From: Desulfobacterium sp.
Lineage (GTDB): Bacteria > Desulfobacterota > Desulfobacteria > Desulfobacterales > Desulfobacteraceae
Assembly (NCBI GenBank): GCA_016342325.1
Contig: JAEINR010000011.1
Span: forward strand, 1 to 64,000
DNA length: 64,000 nucleotides
Direction: 5' to 3'
Shown piece by piece: positions 18,436-26,315 of this stretch; position 1 is the first letter of the stretch; each line of letters opens with the position of its first letter. The translations under genes were made by a program, and so were the position numbers. Below the pieces are notes generated by a model. That model searched no databases. It saw nothing but the letters and a program-made list of their open reading frames with translations, and had not been told where the DNA came from.

Positions 18436-19316
18436 TAGAAAACGTCTCCTTTATTCCCGGCAACTTCCATGAGATAGCGGCCATAATCGTTTTTAAGCAT
18501 GTCCGAGGCAATTATTTCAAGCTGACCCCCGGTAATGTACCCGAGCCGAAAGGCGATCTCCTCGATACAGGCGATCTTCAACCCCTGGCGCTCCTGGACC
18601 GCCTGGACATAGGCTGCGGCCTGTTGAAGGGCCTCATGGGTACCGGTATCCAGCCAGGCATAGCCCCGGCCCAGAAGCTCTACCCTGAGCCGGCCCTTCC
18701 TGAGATATTCAAGGTTGATATCGGTGATCTCAAGCTCACCCCGGGCGGAGGGGCTTAGGTTTTCGGCGATTTCGACCACCTGGTTGTCATACACGTAGAA
18801 CCCGGGAACCGCATACTTGGATTTGGGTTTGTCCGGCTTCTCCTCAATGCCCGTGACCCTGCCTGTCTCGTCAAAAGCCACGACGCCGTACCGCTCGGGA
18901 TCCTTGACCGGATAGCCGAAGATGAGCCCGCCCTCTTCAAGGGAGACGGCTCTTTTTAACGTGGCCTGCAGGTTGCCGCCATAAAAGATGTTATCTCCGA
19001 GAATAAGGGTAACGTTATCCCGGGCAATGAACTCCTTTGCAATGAGAAAGGCCTGGGCAATACCGCCCGGATTCGGCTGCTCCGCATAGGTGAACGCCAT
19101 TCCCAGGGTCGAACCGTCTCCAAACAGATCCCGAAACCTGGGAAGGTCGCTGGGGGTTGAGATGATCATCACCTCCCGTATGCCGGCAAGCATGAGAACC
19201 GAGAGGGGATAGTAGATCATGGGTTTGTCATACACCGGGACAAGTTGCTTGCTGACGACCTTTGTAAGCGGGTAGAGCCGGGTGCCCGAACCGCCTGCTA
19301 AAATGATTCCCTTCAT
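18435..19316 (-). CDS. rfbA: Glucose-1-phosphate thymidylyltransferase
   Basis: 293 residues. The N-terminal nucleotidyltransferase signature [20 protein letters not shown] is followed by [30 protein letters not shown] and [16 protein letters not shown], and by [14 protein letters not shown]; all match RmlA. It makes dTDP-glucose from dTTP and glucose-1-phosphate, the first step of the dTDP-sugar branch. Start and stop codons overlap by one base with rfbB upstream (TAATG). Confidence 0.96.
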   Translation of the reverse strand: MKGIILAGGSGTRLYPLTKVVSKQLVPVYDKPMIYYPLSVLMLAGIREVMIISTPSDLPRFRDLFGDGSTLGMAFTYAEQPNPGGIAQAFLIAKEFIARDNVTLILGDNIFYGGNLQATLKRAVSLEEGGLIFGYPVKDPERYGVVAFDETGRVTGIEEKPDKPKSKYAVPGFYVYDNQVVEIAENLSPSARGELEITDINLEYLRKGRLRVELLGRGYAWLDTGTHEALQQAAAYVQAVQERQGLKIACIEEIAFRLGYITGGQLEIIASDMLKNDYGRYLMEVAGNKGDVF

Positions 19317-20377
19317 TATTTTTCCTGTCCCTTGTAGTGGGTTTCAATCCATTCCAGATACTCGCCAGATTCAATATTGGCAACCCAGGCCAGGTTATCA
19401 AGATACCAGGCAACACTCTTCTCTATCCCTGTATCAAAGGACTCCTCAGGTTTCCAGCCAAGTTCGTCCTTAAGCTTTGAACAGTCAATGGCATACCTGA
19501 AATCGTGACCGGGCCTGTCCTTGACATAGCGTATCAACTCCCGGGACGAGGCGTGGGAATGAACGGCGCGACCGGATTGGTCAACCATGTCGCAGATCCG
19601 CTCTACGATATGGCGGTTCTCAAGCTCGCACTCCCCTCCGATGTTATAGGTTTCCCCCCGCCTGCCGTGTTCCATGATCATCCAGATCGCTTTGCAGTGG
19701 TCCCTGACATAGAGCCAGTCCCGCACATTGGTTCCGTCCCCGTAGATGGGAAGCGGCTTTCCATTGAGGGCGTTCAGGATCATCAAGGGAATGAGCTTTT
19801 CCGGAAACTGGAACGGCCCGTAGTTGTTGGAGCAGTTTGAGAGGGTCATTTCAAGGCCATAGGTATGGAAATAGGCCCGGACAAGATGGTCGGATGCCGC
19901 CTTGGACGCTGAATAGGGACTGGAGGGGGCATAGGGAGTGGTCTCGGTAAAAAAACCGGTCTTCCCAAGGCTGCCGTAAACCTCGTCCGTACTCACATGG
20001 TGAAACAACAGGAACCCAGCCTGGTTTCGGGCAGCCTCCAGAAGCGTAAATGTTCCCTTGACATTGGTATTGATAAAGATCTCGGGGGAGGTGATGGATC
20101 GGTCCACGTGGGACTCTGCCGCAAAATGACAAACCGAGTCGATACCCTGTCGCTTGAATATTTCGTTGATCGCTGCCGGGTCACAGACATCCGCCTTTTC
20201 AAAGCAGTAACGATCTGAATAGTTGCGCTGGATGTCGTCAAGGCTGCTGACGTTGCCCGCATAGGTCAGGTTGTCAACGTTGATGATCCTGCCTGAAAAT
20301 GATGTTTCCTCAAGCAGGTATCGGATAAAATTGGAACCGATGAAGCCGCAGCCCCCGGTTACAAGTAAATTTTTCAT
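19316..20377 (-). CDS. rfbB: dTDP-glucose 4,6-dehydratase
   Basis: 353 residues from the ATG at 20377 (MKNLLVTGG), the family N-terminus; the longer frame adds 11 residues before the Rossmann motif [12 protein letters not shown]. Other blocks: [43 protein letters not shown] with the Tyr/Lys pair, [18 protein letters not shown] and [12 protein letters not shown]. It converts dTDP-glucose to the 4-keto-6-deoxy intermediate. First gene of rfbBAC; 87 bases separate it from the end of the ExeA-OmpA gene upstream on the same strand, so it may share that transcript. Confidence 0.96.
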   Translation of the reverse strand: MKNLLVTGGCGFIGSNFIRYLLEETSFSGRIINVDNLTYAGNVSSLDDIQRNYSDRYCFEKADVCDPAAINEIFKRQGIDSVCHFAAESHVDRSITSPEIFINTNVKGTFTLLEAARNQAGFLLFHHVSTDEVYGSLGKTGFFTETTPYAPSSPYSASKAASDHLVRAYFHTYGLEMTLSNCSNNYGPFQFPEKLIPLMILNALNGKPLPIYGDGTNVRDWLYVRDHCKAIWMIMEHGRRGETYNIGGECELENRHIVERICDMVDQSGRAVHSHASSRELIRYVKDRPGHDFRYAIDCSKLKDELGWKPEESFDTGIEKSVAWYLDNLAWVANIESGEYLEWIETHYKGQEK

Positions 20378-20464
20378 TTTATAAATCCATCCCAAAGTTA
20401 AATGGCGCAAGCATACTCTGTCAGTAAAATTTTCTTTGGGATATAGCAGATACGGGATTGGATC

Positions 20465-22186
20465 TCAATTTTTATTTACAATCCCTTCTCCATTGGAAAC
20501 CACCATGACCTCAACCCGCCGATTCATCATTCGTCCCCAGGCGGAGTCATTGCTCTCAATGGGGTTCTCACTCCCCAAGCCCGAACTTTCCATCTGTTCG
20601 GACAGGACGCCTTTGCCAAGCAGGAAGCTCTTGACAATGTTTGCCCGGAATTCTGAGAGTTTCTTGTTATACGCTTGATTGCCGTAGGTATCGGTATACC
20701 CGATAATGGAGAGCCTTGCCCGGGGATAAAACATAAGGGTGTCGGCAAACCGGCTCAACGCCGCCATCCCCTGTTCCGAGAAGTCATTGCTACTGTATAG
20801 GAAACGCACGACCACCATTTTTTCCAACACCGGCTTTTCCAACACCGGCGGCACGATGGCAACTTGGGGGACCACGGCCAGGGTCTCCGGTTCAACGGTC
20901 TCCTTTGGGGCCTGCTCTTCCTGGGGGGGGACGTTCGCAAGGAAACCATCTACAGGATGGGACGTTGCCCCGGTTTTCAAGGTGTCTCCGGGTGCCTGAA
21001 GCGGCTGGGAAGATAAACCAGGGGGCGTCGGCACATCCCCGGAAGGGAGGGTTCGGCTGTTGACAGGTGGAGAGGGAACGTCATCGGCCAGGCGCCCGGA
21101 CAACGCAGCCGTAAAACCCCCCAGATAGTGATCGGCAGTTACAACAAGGGTTTGAACACCCTCGGGAAACAGAAAAAATCCAGCCAAGAGCAGCAACGCA
21201 ATCATTATAAACCCGGCATGGGCCAGCCGCCTCCCGGGGCGGGTCGCCGCCGGCGTTTTTCCAGGGGCCTGGGCCAGAGAAGCCGGAGGAACCTGGGTCG
21301 CCTGAGACGTCTGGGTCGGCTGGGTCGCCGGCTGGGAATGGGCAACGGGTGGGGCAGTGGCGGTATTGGCTTGTCTCGGTTTTACAGGGATATCCAGTTC
21401 CCGAATACACTCCTGGATGATGGCGGCGTCCATGGTGCGTTTGTCCCGGACATATCCCGTGAGAAGTGCGTGGTCGCACAAAACATTGATTCGCCTTGGG
21501 AATCCCTGGGAACCATTGTAAATTTCCCGAACAGCCTCGGCCCCGAATAGCCGTTCGGTTGTGCCTGCAATTTTGAGCCGGTGCTTTATGTAGTCATCGG
21601 TCTCAGCAAGGCTCAGGGGTTCGAGATTGTAGTTCAGGGTAAGCCGCTGTCTCACCGCCCTGTTCTGGGGCCTGGAGAGAATTTCGTTAAACTCGTTCTG
21701 ACCGATAAAAAAGATATTTAACAGCTTTGTTTCCGCAAGTTCAACATTGGACAAGAGGCGGATCTCCTCCAAAAGATCCTGGGTCAAGAGCTGGGCCTCG
21801 TCAATGATGAGAAGCACTTTTTTGTTGTTGGCATGGGCCGTGTGCAGGAACTGGCTGAACCCGGAAAGGAACCGGCCTTTGGAGGTAACCCCCTGGTCAA
21901 AGCCAAACCCCCGGGCCACGTAATTGTAAAAATCGAGGGTATCAAGGCTTGGGTCGGGAACGGCAGTGCAAATCACGTCTTTGCCAAGGCTGATTTTCAA
22001 GGTGTTGATCAGGGTTGTTTTGCCCGTGCCCACATCCCCGGTCAACAGGAGAAAGCCCTTGTTGTCCAGAATACCGTAACGAAGGGTTGCCAGGGCCTCC
22101 TGGTGGTTCTCTCCCAGCCAGAGAAAAGCGGGATCCGAACTGATCTGGAATGGTTTGAGTTTTAAGTTGTAAAATTCCCTATACAT
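20465..22186 (-). CDS. ExeA-like AAA ATPase fused to a C-terminal OmpA-like domain
   Basis: 573 residues. Residues 1-265 are an ExeA/secretion-type AAA ATPase of the kind found in PEP-CTERM/XrtA exopolysaccharide loci: N-terminal FYNLKLKPFQISSDP, Walker A GDVGTGKTT (50-58), Walker B VLLIIDEAQLL (124-134). A Pro/Thr/Gln-rich linker leads to one transmembrane helix (about 323-341). A second Pro-rich periplasmic linker follows, then an OmpA/MotB peptidoglycan-binding domain (about 455-563) with GYTDTYGNQAYNKKLSEFR and NRRVEV. The topology implies cytoplasmic ATPase, inner-membrane anchor and contact with the cell wall. XrtA-locus ATPases usually lack the OmpA part. It starts 8 bases after the 383-residue gene, with AAAGGATGAA before its ATG. 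Confidence 0.87.
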   Translation of the reverse strand: MYREFYNLKLKPFQISSDPAFLWLGENHQEALATLRYGILDNKGFLLLTGDVGTGKTTLINTLKISLGKDVICTAVPDPSLDTLDFYNYVARGFGFDQGVTSKGRFLSGFSQFLHTAHANNKKVLLIIDEAQLLTQDLLEEIRLLSNVELAETKLLNIFFIGQNEFNEILSRPQNRAVRQRLTLNYNLEPLSLAETDDYIKHRLKIAGTTERLFGAEAVREIYNGSQGFPRRINVLCDHALLTGYVRDKRTMDAAIIQECIRELDIPVKPRQANTATAPPVAHSQPATQPTQTSQATQVPPASLAQAPGKTPAATRPGRRLAHAGFIMIALLLLAGFFLFPEGVQTLVVTADHYLGGFTAALSGRLADDVPSPPVNSRTLPSGDVPTPPGLSSQPLQAPGDTLKTGATSHPVDGFLANVPPQEEQAPKETVEPETLAVVPQVAIVPPVLEKPVLEKMVVVRFLYSSNDFSEQGMAALSRFADTLMFYPRARLSIIGYTDTYGNQAYNKKLSEFRANIVKSFLLGKGVLSEQMESSGLGSENPIESNDSAWGRMMNRRVEVMVVSNGEGIVNKN

Positions 22187-22194
22187 TTCATCCT

Positions 22195-23346
22195 TTAGAG
22201 ATTATGGAGATACTCCATATCCTTGGTCTGACTGTTTTTCGTTCCCACCACCAGGACTTCACACCGGTTGTTATCGGTTTTTCGAAAATAGAGCCTGCCA
22301 TTGTACCCAAAGAGCACCTCAAAGGAGGGAGACTTGTTCTTTTTGCCTGCAAACACCTTTCGCTTGACAATGACCTTTGTCATGTCGGCATCGAGCTGGT
22401 GAATGATCTCTTCCGCCTTTATCTGCATGTCATCTTTCAGTTCGAGGAAGCCTGTCAACGCCCGTCTATTCATATCCAGGTTCTTGTATAGTGCGGCAAA
22501 CCGCTTCCCGGAGAAATCAAAGGTTTTGCGCTTTGGGCCACTGCTTTTCCTCCGTTCATTTTTCTTAAGCTTCTCCTTTAACTCATCTATTTCACTTTCT
22601 TTTTCCTGCTGGCGATCGATATTCTCCTGGAGCTTCTGCTCCAGGGATACGATTTCTTCAAACATGTCCTCTTCGGCGATACTTGCCTTTTTCTTATCCT
22701 CCAGATTGGCGGATCTCAGGTACTTGATATTCTCAAACAGATTTCGTTTTTCCTTCTCAAGGTCCTTAAATATCTGTTCATAGGCCTGTCTGTCTTCCAC
22801 AAGCTCGGTAATTCGCCGTCCGGTTTCATTGTCCTCTTTCAAAGCCTTTGCACTTCCCTTCCGGTAGAACACCAAAACAATGGCCAACGGAATGAAAATC
22901 AACAGGATTAAAACAAGGTTGGACCCCACCGTTCCATGCCTTAACCGTGTGATGACCTTCACGGAGAACCCTTGATTCATGATCGAATAATTCTGATGGG
23001 AAATGGTTACGGAGTCCCACTCATCCTCGGTCATGTAGGGATCGATTTCCCCAAATGAGGGATAGAGGACATCCCCTTCCCGGGTCGTTACCATGATGTC
23101 GAAATCAGGTCCGAACCATTTTACAAAGGGATCATTTGCCAAAAAACTATGAATATTATTCCCCACAGCATCTCTGATTCTCACGGTACCGTTCAGCAGG
23201 GATTCTGAATCACCGATAATGTGATTCTCGATCTTCTGCTGATACACCGGGGTAAGATATTTTTCAAATTGACTTAACAGAACTGCATAGAGCAAGGGAG
23301 GCAGCATCAGACAAAGCAACACAGTCTTCAAAGGAAAATACTTCAT
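22195..23346 (-). CDS. Membrane-anchored coiled-coil protein, unknown function
   Basis: 383 residues. A first TM helix (about 6-25) and a second (about 142-161) bracket a ~115-residue periplasmic segment that could be a small sensor-like domain. Residues ~165-270 are a highly charged coiled coil, and a conserved-looking cytoplasmic domain occupies ~280-383 (SFEVLFGYNGRLYFRKTD, then EVLVVGTKNSQTKDMEYL). The last part faintly recalls the RelE/ParE fold, but I cannot support a toxin function. It is first in the transcript with the ExeA-OmpA fusion (8-base gap) and is divergent from the PrsT-like lipoprotein, so a role in the same envelope or exopolysaccharide machinery is plausible. Confidence 0.7.
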   Translation of the reverse strand: MKYFPLKTVLLCLMLPPLLYAVLLSQFEKYLTPVYQQKIENHIIGDSESLLNGTVRIRDAVGNNIHSFLANDPFVKWFGPDFDIMVTTREGDVLYPSFGEIDPYMTEDEWDSVTISHQNYSIMNQGFSVKVITRLRHGTVGSNLVLILLIFIPLAIVLVFYRKGSAKALKEDNETGRRITELVEDRQAYEQIFKDLEKEKRNLFENIKYLRSANLEDKKKASIAEEDMFEEIVSLEQKLQENIDRQQEKESEIDELKEKLKKNERRKSSGPKRKTFDFSGKRFAALYKNLDMNRRALTGFLELKDDMQIKAEEIIHQLDADMTKVIVKRKVFAGKKNKSPSFEVLFGYNGRLYFRKTDNNRCEVLVVGTKNSQTKDMEYLHNL

Positions 23347-23745
23347 TTAAACTCCAAAATATAATTGTCATATCGCATATGAGATATATAGCAGAAGCGC
23401 CCATGGATCAAGGGCTCAAGCATTTTTTTTTGTAAATCCGGTTAAAAGCACAATCATTTTACGTCCGGATCGATCCGGCTTCGTTAAAACAGAACCGTTG
23501 AAAAGACCGCTGGACGGTCCGACAAATCAGGTTCTACACGCCAGACGGCAGCAATCGCCGGCAACAAAAAAACGACGAAATAAAATATCGCAATAAACAA
23601 TATTCATGTCACAGCAGCGGATTCTCAATGCATAATTATTTTTTGTTTGACAAAATTGTGTAGCACATAATAATAGAGTGTACAAGCTTCATCCAATCAC
23701 ACAGAAAGACATGGCGTTTCAAATACCGATTCAGGCGGAGGATGC
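23347..23745. other. Divergent intergenic region between coiled-coil protein and TPR lipoprotein
   Basis: The 399 bases hold a good plus-strand promoter (23647-23674) and a perfect 14-base palindrome CCGGATCGATCCGG at 23465-23478 that could be a regulator site. No ORF is supported. The region near 23350-23400 is AT-rich and may hold the minus-strand promoter. Confidence 0.5.
23647..23674 (+). promoter_or_regulatory. Candidate sigma-70 promoter of the TPR lipoprotein gene
   Basis: TTGACA at 23647-23652 and AATAAT (5 of 6 to consensus) at 23669-23674 are separated by 16 bases. They lie about 70-95 bases upstream of the ATG at 23746, which itself has a strong GGCGGAGG ribosome binding site. Confidence 0.6.
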
Positions 23746-26052
23746 ATGCATATCAAAATCAAATCTGTATTTTTTATTCTTATAGCCCTTACGATTTTAC
23801 AAGGCTGCAAAACAGACGACGAAAAAATAATATCGCACCTGGACAAAGGGAATGCCTATTTCGTTGCCGAACAGTTTAAAGAAGCTGAAATCGAATATAG
23901 AAACGTTATTCAGATCAATCCTGGACATTTAGAAGCGTGGTCCCGGCTCAGCGAAACAATGATGAAGCTTGGCGACCCAAGGAGTGCTTTCCAGGCCTAT
24001 TTAAAGGTTGAAACACTGGATCCGGGAAATCCCGAGGCGTTGATAAAACTCGCAGGTTTTTTCCTTCTAGGCAAAAAGCCTGACAAAGCAAAAGAAAAGC
24101 TTGATATCCTTCTTGAAAAGGAGCCTGAAAATATCGAAGCCCTTTTTTTAAAGGCACAAATGTTCACCCAGAAAAAAGATCTTGAACAATCCGAACCCCT
24201 GTACGATAAAATCCTAGCCCTTGACCCCGACAATGTAAAGGCCCTCCACGGACTCGCCAGGATAAAAAACTTTCACAAAAAGTTCAACGAGGCCGAGGCA
24301 CTCCTGTTAAAGGCCATAGCGTCAGCCGGCAACGACGTTCAGCCAAGACTTGCCCTGGTCAGCTACTACATCAGCAAAAAACAATTCACTGATGCCGAAA
24401 ACCAACTGCTTACAGCGGCCGAGGAGAACCCTGAAAATTCCAATTTGCAAATCATCCTTGGCAATTTTTTCTTCAGAATGAGACAGGAAAAATCGGCAGA
24501 AGACGCTTATCTCAAGGCAATTCAACTGGCCCCAAACGCCGTAAAACCCTATATGACCGCAGCCAATTTTTATGATATTACCGGAAGAGAAGATGAAGCC
24601 CTTGGAATGTACAAACAGGCCATGGCCATTGCCCCGGATAACCTCTCTGTAAAAACGGCCACGGCACGGTTTCAATACAAAAACAAAAACATTGAAGCCG
24701 CAGAAACCCTTATCGCAGAAGCCCTGGACGCAAGGCCGAAGTTTGGCCCGGCCCGCATGCTGAAAAGTGAAATCCTCGCTTATAAGAATGCGTTTGATCA
24801 GGCCCTGGCAATTCTGGTTGAGCTTAAAAAGGAAGAGCCCAAGGCGCCAAGAACCCACTATTTTATGGCGTTGTGCCAGACACGGCTCAACCGTAACGAG
24901 CAGGCAAAATCGTCAGCCATGAAAGCAGTGGAACTCAACCCCAACTATACCAACGCCCGTCTTCTTCTTGCTGACATTCACTACCAGGAACGCTCCTATG
25001 GGTTAGCACAGGAGCAGGCTCAAACGGTATTAAAGCGAAATCCGTCCGATTACCGGGCCGTCCTTATCAGTGCCAACGCCCACATGGGTACCGGCGACCT
25101 GGAGCCGGCTGAAAAAGGATTTCAGACATTGATCAATATAGATCCGAACAATCCCGTGGGCTACTATCGAATGGGACTTTTAAAATCCTACCAGAAAAAA
25201 TATGATCAAGCAGAACCGAGTCTCAACAAAGCCCTTGAAATAAACCCCCTGCTCATGGACGTTTTTACCCTCATTGTTAGAAACAGTATCGCCCAAAACA
25301 AGTATACCATTGCCCACCAGCGCTGTGAGAAACAACTTGAGTTAACACAAGACAAGCCAAACCTTGTATGCGTCATCCACAACCTGGAAGCTAGCGTTTT
25401 TACGGCTGAGAAGAAGATGGACAAGGCCAAGGAATCGTTAAACAAGGCCATGGAAGCCAACCCCGACTTTCCCCAATCCTACCTCTCCATTGCCCGAATC
25501 TACCTTGCTGAAAAGGATCAAGAGAACGCCATTGCCATTTACCGTGCCCTTATTGAGAAGCAGCCGAAAATGGAACTTCCCCACATTATGCTGGGTACTA
25601 TATTTGACAGCAGGAAACAATACGACAAAGCGGCCGATCAGTACAGAAAAGCCCTGGCAATCAATCCTGATTTTGCGCCGGCCGCAAACAACCTTGCCTA
25701 TCACCTGGCTGAGCGGACAGATCAATTTGATGAAGCGCTGAAATACGCAAGGATTGCCAAAAGCAAGCTGCCGAATGATCCGGGGATAATGGACACCCTG
25801 GGACTTGTTTATTACAAAAAAGGACTGTATGGCAATGCCATCAGTGAATTTCTCGACAGCATTGAACTGATCCCGAAAAATCCCATTATTCATTTTCACC
25901 TCGGCCTTGCCTACGATGGAAAAGGTGAAAAGGAACTGGCCCAAAATGCATTGAAACATGCGTTACAATTGGACAGCCAGTTTGAGGGTGCTGAAAAAGC
26001 AAAAGAGGTGTTAAAAGAAATAGAGGTTTCAGCCTTTACAAACCCTGAATAA
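23746..26052 (+). CDS. TPR-repeat lipoprotein, PrsT-like (PEP-CTERM/exopolysaccharide system)
   Basis: 768 residues. A lipoprotein signal peptide ends in the lipobox LQGC with Cys21. The remainder is built of at least 17 tetratricopeptide repeats, many with the canonical A-x-x-x-Y/F...P-x-N/D pattern, for example FKEAEIEYRNVIQINPGH and YDKAADQYRKALAINPDF. The length and lipoprotein-plus-TPR layout match PrsT-type proteins encoded with XrtA/PEP-CTERM exopolysaccharide clusters, and the divergent ExeA-OmpA gene supports this context. It is probably a periplasm-facing scaffold. The exosortase and a PEP-CTERM substrate are not in this window, so the system assignment is inference. Confidence 0.8.
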   Translation: MHIKIKSVFFILIALTILQGCKTDDEKIISHLDKGNAYFVAEQFKEAEIEYRNVIQINPGHLEAWSRLSETMMKLGDPRSAFQAYLKVETLDPGNPEALIKLAGFFLLGKKPDKAKEKLDILLEKEPENIEALFLKAQMFTQKKDLEQSEPLYDKILALDPDNVKALHGLARIKNFHKKFNEAEALLLKAIASAGNDVQPRLALVSYYISKKQFTDAENQLLTAAEENPENSNLQIILGNFFFRMRQEKSAEDAYLKAIQLAPNAVKPYMTAANFYDITGREDEALGMYKQAMAIAPDNLSVKTATARFQYKNKNIEAAETLIAEALDARPKFGPARMLKSEILAYKNAFDQALAILVELKKEEPKAPRTHYFMALCQTRLNRNEQAKSSAMKAVELNPNYTNARLLLADIHYQERSYGLAQEQAQTVLKRNPSDYRAVLISANAHMGTGDLEPAEKGFQTLINIDPNNPVGYYRMGLLKSYQKKYDQAEPSLNKALEINPLLMDVFTLIVRNSIAQNKYTIAHQRCEKQLELTQDKPNLVCVIHNLEASVFTAEKKMDKAKESLNKAMEANPDFPQSYLSIARIYLAEKDQENAIAIYRALIEKQPKMELPHIMLGTIFDSRKQYDKAADQYRKALAINPDFAPAANNLAYHLAERTDQFDEALKYARIAKSKLPNDPGIMDTLGLVYYKKGLYGNAISEFLDSIELIPKNPIIHFHLGLAYDGKGEKELAQNALKHALQLDSQFEGAEKAKEVLKEIEVSAFTNPE

Positions 26053-26129
26053 TGATTAGATCTATAGGTACCGCTTTTGTCGGCAAACGAACTTTTTTAT
26101 CGGTTTTTTTTCATTCCAAGGAGGCAGAT

Positions 26130-26315
26130 ATGCAACATGAGGAACAACCCTTCCCAAACAAAGACACGGGCTCCTATGAAGAAAGAGAAGAGCATCGAAG
26201 ACAAGAAGAGCAACGAAGAAGAACAGAAAGTGCAGGATTCACCTACATCAGCACGGTGGGATGGATCTGCCGCAGGGAAAGTTGCAGGAGAAAAGACGAT
26301 GAATTCATGTTCTGA
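26130..26315 (+). CDS. Small charged protein of unknown function
   Basis: 61 residues from the ATG at 26130, which is preceded by an excellent AAGGAGG ribosome binding site at ideal spacing. The N-terminal half is very rich in Glu/Arg/Gln (EEREEHRRQEEQRRR). The C-terminal half contains YISTVGWICRRE, two Cys residues and a final charged DDEFMF. The frame runs in from 26052 with no better start. It lies 77 bases after the TPR gene and its end overlaps the convergent sensor kinase stop by 11 bases. I do not recognise the family; the ribosome binding site and non-random composition are the main support. Confidence 0.5.
   Translation: MQHEEQPFPNKDTGSYEEREEHRRQEEQRRRTESAGFTYISTVGWICRRESCRRKDDEFMF

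Noticed and set aside
23347-23745. Possible small RNA or riboswitch in the divergent region
   Set aside because: Only a 14-base palindrome and a promoter can be pointed to; no known riboswitch core was recognisable.
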